Of a DNA stretch of 64,000 nucleotides, positions 55,934 to 64,000 are shown in pieces. Position numbers and translations under genes: made by a program. How positions within the stretch are numbered: position 1 is the first letter of the stretch; every line of letters starts with the position of its first letter. A model generated the notes under the pieces. The model was given only the letters and a program-made list of their open reading frames with translations, was not told where the DNA came from and ran no database searches. This DNA comes from Cryphonectria parasitica EP155 (taxonomy: Eukaryota > Ascomycota > Sordariomycetes > Diaporthales > Cryphonectriaceae): NCBI RefSeq assembly GCF_011745365.1, contig NW_024468912.1, positions 3,472,001-3,536,000 on the forward strand, given 5' to 3'.

Positions 55934-56534
55934 GTGTGTGTGTCTGTGTATGTGTGAGTGACTAAGTGAGAGAAAAAGAGAGAGAGAGAGAGGATGGGGA
56001 GGTGAAGGGGCAGGCAAAGAAGAGAAGCTTGTACACGGATTGTACGGATGGCGAGGTGACACGAGCAACGAGAATTGTTCCATATGGTATTATTATCCAG
56101 TTTCGACCTCCAAGCATCACCGTCTTGCAGCAAAAGAAACGTTCAATTCGCCCGACAAAAGAAAAGGGGTTGATTGTAATGAGAGTCTAACTCCAAAAGA
56201 AAAACAAAAACCAATACTACTGCTGAACTAATTTCTATCTAATGTCTATGCCGGGGTATATATTTTCTTTTTTGTCAATAATAGTACAAACGCATTAGTA
56301 CCAAAAAAAAACCAAAAACCATTATGCCAAACGAAAACAAACCCAACTTTTCGAAACCAACCGTGCTTTTTTTTCTCCTTTTTGATACCATAGATACAAT
56401 CGCGCCGCGAAATCGTCAATCATATCCAGAGAAAAAGTGTACCTTGAAACGAGAGTAGAGAGGAAAGGAAAAACACAAAAACGCTAGTGACAAGAGAGGC
56501 TTTGAAAAAAACAAAAGGAAAGAAAGAAGAGAGA
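55934..56534. other. Convergent intergenic spacer, 601 bp
   Basis: Shared 3' flank. A TG-rich stretch and GA-rich tract (55933-55992) follow the channel stop, then AT-rich DNA. No gene seen. Confidence 0.6.
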
Positions 56535-57021
56535 TTAAAAGTAAGAACCATTGTTCGAGAAGCCATGGTCTACCTCGGGTGTAGACTCGAATCTGGCAGT
56601 CAAGGTAAGACCAGGAGAACCAGAAGAACTATCATCCAGCAGCTGGGCAATCTGCGCGATGCCGCCGCTCGGAAGACCTCCCAGGATCTGGCTGTGGCGC
56701 TTCGAGCCTCCCTTGTCCGCAGTCGACTTCTTCCTGGCGTGCCCTTTGGTGGGGCTGTGCTGCGAGGTGCTGAACTTGCGCGGGCGCTGGGGCATGGCGC
56801 AGGTGAGATCGTGTGGCGACCTCGGCGAGCGGGGGAGGTCCGGGCTGTTGGTGCCGTTGGTGGTGGTGGGCGAGGAGCAGGTGCTGAAGCTGCTGGCGCC
56901 GCTGGAGAAGCCCGAGGCCATGGAGTCGAGCGACGTCTTGGAGCTGGAGCTGGAGGTGCGGTTCGACAGGTTGAGGGACCACCGCTTGCCGTCTGCCGCC
57001 GCCTCGTCGCCCGAGGTCCGC

Positions 57022-57053
<32 letters not shown>

Positions 57054-57920
57054 CTCGTTCAGGCTCATGCTCTGGATCATGTCGGACAGCACCTCCTTGG
57101 CCTCCTTGCGGGCGTCCGGGTCACACTTGCCCATCAGCCTGGCCTGCCACCACGCCTTGTTCTGCCTGTCGGGCGCGGAGTGGCGCAGTATGTCCGCCAG
57201 ACACTCGTCGACCACGCGTGCCTGGTCCTGGTTGAGGTCGAGGGCGCAGTGCTCGGTCGCCACCTCGAGGAGGAGCGCCGCGTCCCTCGCCTCCTGCTGC
57301 TTGCCCTGTGCCGAGTCCCGGAGCCCACACGCGTCCATCTTGAACACGATCAGGTCGTTCAGCGAGATGTACGGGAGCTGGTCGGGCGAGGGCGTGATCT
57401 CGTGCACGAGTTTGGCCGCGCCTGGGAGGAACGGGCAGAGCATCTCAGGCGTGATGCGGACCTCGATGCCGGCGGACCTGCTGCGGGCAGCGGGTGCCGA
57501 TGTTGGTGGAGGAGACGTTGGTGGAGACGTCTGGTAGTAGAGAAGCCGGTCGGAGGATTCGGTCAGTGGTGACATGGGGTGGTGAAGCAGTTTCTTGCGC
57601 AGGAGAGACGCGGATGTTCCAGAGTTTGTGATCAAGTCGATGCTTTGCTACAATTGTAATCCCGTTAGCTTTGGTTTGTGTCTTGTCCACAGTGACTTTC
57701 CAGAGTCAAGATGAATTTGTGTGTATAAAAAGTAAATGTCCATATATAAACGTACCCCTGCTCCAAATTGTTGCCTCGAGTTGGGAAGATATTTCTGCAC
57801 AGCCATATCTCCGGCGATGGCCACCTTTGTATTTTTGTCCAGCTCAGGCGTGTCCTTGATGATCTGCAAAAGACAGCAGGTTGCCTTTTCCAGATCCCCA
57901 AACGTTGTCGTCTGCGCCAT
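56535..57920 (-). CDS. Unrecognised Asn/Ser-rich fungal protein
   Basis: I do not recognise a family name. Exons are 57920-57756 and 57647-56535, 425 aa; the 108-bp intron has a GTACGT donor, a GCTAACGG branch site and TTGTAG acceptor, and both phases are 0. The protein starts MAQTTTFGDLEKATCCLLQI. The first half looks globular and helical (DKNTKVAIAGDMAVQKYL, then RITPEMLCPFLPGAAKLVHE, SLNDLIVFKMDACGLRDS, LLLEVATEHCALDLNQDQ, KNKAWWQ-like ARLMGKCDPDARKEAKE). The second half is disordered: ten Asn encoded by a triplet microsatellite, Ser runs, SPRSPHD motifs and a basic KGHARKKSTADKGGSKRH. The opposite strand also has long open frames, but these show poly-Val and poly-Gly and are shadows. Confidence 0.8.
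57022..57053. repeat. (GTT)n triplet repeat encoding poly-Asn
   Basis: About ten GTT units on the plus strand, read as AAC (Asn) codons by the minus-strand gene. Likely length-polymorphic. Confidence 0.95.
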
Positions 57921-60900
57921 TCTTGCTCTGTGTGGAAGAACAAGAAAAAAAGAAAGAAGAAAAAAAAAAAAGAGAGAGGGAAATTTCCGTACGAGGAGGA
58001 TTCGAGGAACGGCGGCGATGGGGGGATGAGAACACCTCCTGATTGTCGGCCAGCCGGAAAGAAACCTACTTGCCAGGCAGAGCAGAGCAGGCAGTGGCTC
58101 AGGAGGAGGGACCTGTAAACAGTCCAAATTTACTGGTGAGGAAAGGAAAGGAGGTTCCTTCCTCCTCCCTCTCTCATCCGCACTTTCCCTTGATATATCT
58201 ATGTAAATTTCTCTCTCCTAAAGAAAGGGCCTCCCAGGCTGGAAAGAGGAGCCAACCCTGGTCCATGTCCGTTCTCTTCTCCCGGGCGTGCTCCACCAGA
58301 CGTTAGTGCCCGATGGGAAATTCGGGAGGGCCCCCCCAGGCAATAATGTGCTCCTGCGGCCCCTAAACTGGGAATTTGGCACCGACAACATTACGAGGGA
58401 TCTGCCCTTGGGCGTCAAAGGGTTGGGATTGGTGTGCGTCAGCAAATACTTATGGTAGCCTTCCTCGCGTTTCACTTTCCACTTATTATAGCAGTTTTAT
58501 CGTCGGGCAAGGCCGAGGGTCCCCGTCCCACACAAGCACCAACCAGGGCCCGGGTATGTAATGTCATTGTGTTGTTTGTTGAAGCCCATTCCCGGTCAAA
58601 ACAGACCCTCATCCCGTCCTTCCATCCAACCCGCCTTTGCCGGGCAGGATACACGTACGGGGCTGGGACCTCGGAACAGTGACTCAACGCGTTTATTTTT
58701 TAGCAATGGAAATTGGAGCTCTGACGTCTTTTCTTCCTTTCATTTCTTTTCCTTCCTTTTCTTATCGGGCTCGAGTTAGCAGAACCCAGAAAAAGGTTCA
58801 AGACTCGTCGTTTTTGCGCTCGGGGCACTGCAGCCTGACTTGCTTTCCTTGGGGGCCATGACCTTGTATAAGATTATCTGCGCCACCCACTTTCTTCCCA
58901 AGGTCAGAGGAAGAGAGCGACTTTGTTGCCTTACACGTTTGATCTTCACTGATCATTTCTTGCTCACTGTGGACAGGTCAACAATTTCTGTTTCAAACCT
59001 TGGCAAGAATCAAATAGTTGCTTTGGGTGCAACAAAAATTGGGATCAGTTGTGATTCAGCAGATGGGACATCACTGGGCTTCGATGTTCCCGACAAAAAG
59101 AGGGAGGATTCAATAAATCCTTCAGCCATAAGTCCTCCTCCATTCCCAGCTCATGTGCTTTGACATGGGAGTTTTCTGGGGCGCGACAACGACTCGACAA
59201 CTTCCCGAGTAAGAATCACCTGTTTATAATCTCCCTCATGGTCCACATATAGTCGCCCAGATTAAAGTTTCAGCGGGGCCAGCCGAGGCGAGGCGTACGC
59301 CTGGGTGGGTACAAACCTATTTCATGCAGAGCCTGAGAGGGACATCCGGATTGGCAAGCCGGTCTCGTTTTTTTGGGAAGGTTACCTTCGCGGACGGGCC
59401 ATGGAACCAATGTAAGGAACCGCATGGGGTTGTTCTTCCAGAACCGTTGAGCTTAATTCCCGGACGGTTGCAATTTGGCTCTTTCGAAGCACTGTTCAGC
59501 CTCGCTACTTAGAGGTGTGAGTCAAGTGAAATGAAGCGTCTCTACGTTGTCATCTAGAAATTGGCAGCTTGCAGACAAGAAATAAAGCAGTCCATATTAG
59601 CGATCGAGATGTACAATGAAAGTCAGCCTTGTCTTCGACTCGACTTGCAGGGCTTAACGTAGTACCAAATGTGTCATATATATTCCGGGCCGTCTCTCTG
59701 CGTCTTGTTCCCCTGGGGTGGAGCTTCCCAATACACGAGCAGTGGATGTCCGGATCGTTTATCTCGCAAGCTGATCCCGTCCGCGCGGTGTACAGTAGAA
59801 TATGAGATAAATTAAAACGGCACCCAACTTGGCTGAAAACGCTCCGTGTGAACCATGTAATCCACGTGGACGAGCACACGTTCTGGAGAAAGGGACCGAC
59901 TTGCAGGGCTACTAGTAAGCCTTAAACATGTCTTATAGATAAGTTGCTATCCTGGTTTATAATTTGGCACAGACTTTACCGTGCATAGGAGAGCAGAATT
60001 CTCTGGAGGCCTCCACAGCTGAGAAGCTATTCACCGATAAAGTTCAGAGACGAAAATGTCGCAACCAGATACCAGCGTGTCGGGGGATAATGAGCAGTTG
60101 AAGTGATGATACGATGTGATACCACGATAGCCAAAGGGACCGAGCTCATCGATGATTCTATTGACTCTTCGAGACTGTTGAAGGTTTAGGTAATAACTAT
60201 TGCCCACTTTTCAGTCCTTCCTAGTCGTTCGTTTTGTTCTGCCCGTCCGGAGGTCCTCCGCAGAATTATCGCCCCGCACCATTGGCCGCCTTTTGTTGTC
60301 GTTTTGGACTGATTTGAGTTGCTAGATATGCTCTACAACAATACTAAAACTGTATCGCCTCTGCTGAGGCATACCTAAGACAGTGATTCATCAGAAGCCT
60401 TTGGTCTCCAGAGCCGGCTGCGAACGGTGAGTTCATGGAGCAGAAAAAGTGGATTACTCATCTCTACAGTCATTCATCGTAGTCCAGGCCAATATATCAA
60501 TGTGGATACCTATTGAGACCACATCGTCTACATGTATAGAAGTGATTGAAGTGTCTTGTCCGTGCACGTACTCCGCATCCCCAGACGTCGTTGAAGAAAG
60601 GAATGGAGTGCATTTACCAAAACGATAGATCACTGTGTTGGCCATACAAAATCAGCTTTGGCAAATATATTGGCTTGGAGGCCCCTGAACACTCAAGACT
60701 GTGATTGTTTATGAATTGACATCATCGAGGACTTGTTCGTGTTAGGACTTGTAAGGAGAAGGATAGTCCGCTTGCAAATAAGGCTTCAAGCTACTTTGAT
60801 TCCTATAGTTCCACAGTCCATCTTATACAAGCCAAGCTGACTAGTGTAATATATACAAATTACTGGCCCTCTCAACCATGGTCGATGGTACATTAGTCGA

Positions 60901-62580
60901 GCTTCGAGTTGTCAGTTAACACAAGTACGTGCCTGTCCAATATTTGGCTGTAGAACATGCCAGCCAAGGCTTCCCGTTGAAACAATGAAATTTTTCAATA
61001 GGAGCGTGATCATCTCAGTCGTTGTCAAGTTCACCGACAAATAATACCTCGATGCATCACTTCAAAGCCCGGATCAATCAAATGCTCAGCCTGTAGTCTA
61101 TGTGACGTATCCGATGACTTCTCGGCTTGTTGTGAGTCTACATTTGGGTGAAGCCTGCATCACAGCAGGTTGTTTCGCTATGAGTAATTACTTTCTGGTT
61201 TATTTTCATTCTTGACGCCCCACATAGGGTCCATCAGCCTGTCACAGACGCCCTGAAAGTGACTGTGGCTGCATTGCCGTAAACATGATTTGCTATAGTT
61301 ATGGCACACCACAACAGGAACAATTCGGCAGTACCTGGTGCTATGAAAGCCTTTTCATTGACCCAAAACAGGTATTTATCTAGTTCTGAAATTGGATAAG
61401 AGTGGAGATTCACGTGTATATTGACTCTATGATAACATGGTGGCCTGAGAGCTTTTAGAAAATTCAATGAGCAGTACAATATTGAGGAAAAGTGGGACAT
61501 AATGGTATGGGCCACGCTCTACTTACTTTCGGAAATCGCCTGTGGCTTTATTACAGTGTTTATAGGGACGGCAGCTGGGCTGGGTTTGACTGATAAGTAT
61601 ATGAAAACTGGCCTTAAGTTGAGTGACAACCCCAAAGGACGGCTTAGTATTAATTACCTCTTTGAGACAAAGTTAAATCAACAACAGTTCTTCTTGTATT
61701 GGATGACAGCTTGACGGGCAACCTGACACCTACTTGGTACGTAATCATAAGCAATATTATCTGCTTCGCCAGACGTTGAGATTCGGAAATATTTTCAAAG
61801 TGACAAACGAATTCGTATGAGGCAAGGAGCAACCATCACCTGGGCAGGGTCAACAGCCAAATCATAGAGCAAGAGCATCTTCCAGAACCACGTAGCACTA
61901 GAGAATTTCCTCGCGTCAACATCATCAACACGTCCCCGTTTTTCTTTTTCTTTTCCTTCTTTCCCTCACTGGAAGTGGAAATCCCCACCTGCAAATCCAA
62001 GGCTCGCTTCAGCACCCCAGACATCGAGACCATGATAATCCCGGATCCAACACTTTCTTCAAAGAGGTTCCACTGTAGCGAGACCAGTGCGGAACTATTT
62101 TTCTCGGCCTCATTGGTCCGAGAGGCTGCAAACAAATGAAACCAATGCAAGCTTGACAATGAGAACCACTATCCACTGCGTAAACACGAATAAGCTGCGT
62201 CTCGGTGGGAGAATCTAGTCCCGCAACGGCAACGGATCATCCCACCTCTCCACGGGGTCGACCATCGGAGTGGGTCACTCTGGGGTTAAAGACGGCCGGC
62301 TCAACTGCTATGTGCTGCGGAGGCGGAGGTAAAAGTGGATCGACTGCTGATGGTTTAAAAAGTTGGCCATGTCCTGTCGTCTTTTCCACCTCAATCTTTG
62401 CGATCTCGGCTGATTCCTTTTTACATTCTTCCGAGGGGTCTGTCTAAGTATAATATATCCCTCGTGTCTCCTCTCCCCTCTCTTGGTCGACCATCACGAG
62501 GCCAAAAGAAGAGACTCACCCACCCTCTGACTTTCTGGTGTCTGTCTCCCAAAGAGTTCACGATCGAGGCTCGCAGCAAG
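57921..62580. other. Gene-poor region, about 4.7 kb
   Basis: The first 250 bp are the leader of the 56535-57920 gene, with A/G-rich tracts. From about 59200 to 62200 the sequence is AT-richer than the rest of the window and has only short, scattered ORFs. The frames at 59550-59879, 61234-61515 and 61502-61714 have no recognisable content, although the last begins with a hydrophobic stretch (MVWATLYLLSEIACG). No terminal repeats, tRNA or rRNA genes were found. The 200-400 bp before 62581 are the transporter promoter and leader (CT-rich near 62458-62485). Confidence 0.5.
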
Positions 62581-64000
62581 ATGCCGGATGAGATCTCCAG
62601 CGCCGCCCCAGGCGGCTCTGAATCAGCCAAGCAAAATGTCACGAACCTCGAGCACATCTCCAGTCCTCCTCCCGAGAACCACGACAGCAACACCAACAAC
62701 GGCGGAGAGTCTAACCTCAATGTGGCCCATATGACACCCGAGCACCGCGTGCGCATCGAGAAGAGCCTCAAGCGCAAGCTCGACGCCCGCTGCGGGCTGT
62801 TCGTGCTCATCTACATCATGAACTACCTCGACAGGAACAACATCGCCTCTGCGCGCCTCAAGGGCCTCCAGACAGACCTGAACCTCAGCAACACGCAGTA
62901 CGAAACCTGCCTCAGCATTCTGTACGTGGGCTACATCCTCATGCAGGTCCCCTCCAACATGTTCATCAACCGGATCCCCCGCCCTTCGCTGTACCTCGGC
63001 ATCGTCATGCTGCTCTGGGGCATGCTGTCGACCGTGACAGGCGCCGTGCACAGCTTCGCGGGCATGGTCCTGGTGCGGTTCTTCTTGGGCTTTATCGAGG
63101 CGGCCTTTCTCCCTGGCGCCCTGCTCATCCTGTCCAAGTGGTACACGCGGCGCGAGCTGACGACGAGGAACGCGGTTCTCTTTTGCGGCAATCTCATCTC
63201 GAACGCCTTCTCCGCGCTGGTCGGCGCCGGCGTCCTCTCCAATATGGAGGGCACGCTCGGCCATGCGGCGTGGCGCTGGCTGTTCTGGATCGAGGGCGGT
63301 GTCACCATGCTCGTCGCCATCGCGGCCATTTTCATCCTCCCTGACCTGCCGCACAATACTCGCGGCTTCACGGAGGAGGAGCGCCAGGTTGCCCAGCTCC
63401 GCATGGTCGAGGACGTGGGCGAGGCGGATGCCGACTCCAAGGACCAGGGCGTGACGGACGGCCTGGTCTTGGCTCTCAAGGACGCCGGTGTGTGGGTGAT
63501 GATGTTCACGCTCATGGCATACGTGATTGGGTTGTCTTTCAATGCCTTCTTTGTGAGTAGTCATCCGAGCTATGGTGACCTCGTGTTCCAGCAGAGTGGA
63601 AGAAGGCTGCTGACCAAAGGTTCATTTTACACAGCCTACACTCACCGCTACGCTTGGTTATGGGTATGTCCCGACCCTGCTGTTGAGCTCCCCGCCATGG
63701 GTGTTTGCCTGCATTGTGTCCCTGATCAATGCGTGGCATTCGGACAAGACTGGCGAGAAGTTTTGGCATATTATCGGACCCATCATATTTGGCCTCATTG
63801 GATTTATTATTTCCATGTCGACGCTCAGCACTGCAGGTCGTTATGTGGCCTTGTTTCTCCAGGCTAGCTCTTATGCAGGGTATGTTTCATACTGCATTTC
63901 TCTCTCTCGCGCATCTCTTGATTACTATTACCACGGTTCTGACCCTTACACGCCGCAGCTTCATTGTCTTCTACTCGTGGATCTCATCATCGTTCCCTCG
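62581..64000 (+). CDS. MFS anion:cation symporter (Dal5/Tna1-like), 3' end beyond window
   Basis: Major facilitator of the anion:cation symporter family, importing small organic anions such as allantoate, nicotinate or vitamins across the plasma membrane. Exons are 62581-63552, 63635-63879 and 63959 to the window edge; introns of 82 and 79 bp keep the frame (FNAFF-PTLTATLGYGYV, then SSYAG-FIVFYSWISSS). The ATG at 62581 (MPDEISSAAP) starts a polar cytoplasmic N-terminus of about 75 residues. Family motifs: MNYLDRNNIASARLKGLQ before the second membrane span, VPSNMF, and RFFLGFIEAAFLPGALLILS with SKWYTRRE. A charged central loop (FTEEERQVAQLRMVEDVGEA) follows, then the second six-span half begins. 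Ten or so spans are visible. The substrate cannot be told from this part. A 313-codon antisense frame is a shadow. Confidence 0.94.

Noticed and set aside
56487..57572. 361- and 328-codon plus-strand frames opposite the Asn-rich gene
   Set aside because: They give poly-Val, poly-Leu and poly-Gly stretches; the minus strand has a matching upstream exon and clean intron.
62623..63564. 313-codon minus-strand frame in the MFS gene
   Set aside because: Antisense to clear membrane-transporter coding sequence.
1..64000. CRISPR arrays, rRNA genes, operons or a novel defence-like system
   Set aside because: No regularly spaced repeats, rRNA signatures or co-oriented overlapping genes; the content is ordinary fungal nuclear DNA plus one transposon.

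Overview
The window is nuclear DNA of a filamentous ascomycete (Pezizomycotina; a Sordariomycete-like fungus is my best guess, from protein resemblance only). The evidence is: short GT-AG introns, mostly 60-160 bp, with GTAAGT/GTGAGT donors and CTRAC-like branch sites; well-spaced monocistronic genes on both strands with GC-rich coding sequence; a 1,3,6,8-tetrahydroxynaphthalene-reductase-type dehydrogenase; and a Fot1/pogo transposon whose decay looks like repeat-induced point mutation (RIP), a process of filamentous ascomycetes. I see no bacterial operon, CRISPR array, rRNA or tRNA gene. The ORF translations used here write M for TTG, GTG and CTG starts, so I moved several gene starts to the first plausible ATG.

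Layout, left to right. 1-1377 (-): partial 4HNR-type reductase running off the left edge. 2631-5915 (-): BUD6/AIP3 actin-formin regulator. 7814-9799 (+): secreted-looking serine beta-lactamase-fold hydrolase. 10193-11292 (+): tetraspanin. 12588-14429 (+): M20 carboxypeptidase S. 16191-17533 (+): unrecognised AT-hook-like protein. 18257-20252 (+): TRM6. 20742-21584 (-): ARPC3 of the Arp2/3 complex. 22875-24440 (+): unrecognised intronless protein. 25120-26189 (-): CE5 acetylxylan esterase/cutinase. 28329-29344 (-): typical 2-Cys peroxiredoxin. 31039-34206 (-): SOK1/TCP11. 36951-39807 (+): M1 aminopeptidase. 40214-41446 (-): 2EXR-domain protein. 44299-45267 (-): unrecognised membrane protein. 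45782-47758 (-): DUF1308-type protein. 49497-51050 (+): GPI-anchored-type aspartic protease. 51224-53080: complete but dead Fot1/pogo element. 54342-55933 (+): bestrophin-like channel. 56535-57920 (-): unrecognised Asn/Ser-rich protein. 62581-64000 (+): partial MFS anion:cation symporter running off the right edge.

This is mostly a housekeeping neighbourhood, not a biosynthetic cluster. It mixes actin polarity (BUD6, ARPC3), tRNA modification (TRM6), peptide turnover (M20, M1, aspartic protease), redox defence (peroxiredoxin), signalling (SOK1/TCP11) and secreted or surface functions (beta-lactamase-fold enzyme, CE5 esterase, tetraspanin, channel, transporter). No neighbouring genes share an evident pathway. 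The most distinctive items are the transposon, with perfect 55-bp G-quadruplex-capable ends and a RIP-like coding region; a stop-free 156-bp intron (3n) in the DUF1308 gene; a two-codon first exon in ARPC3; and an extended N-terminus on the 4HNR-type reductase. I did not find a convincing undescribed multi-gene system.
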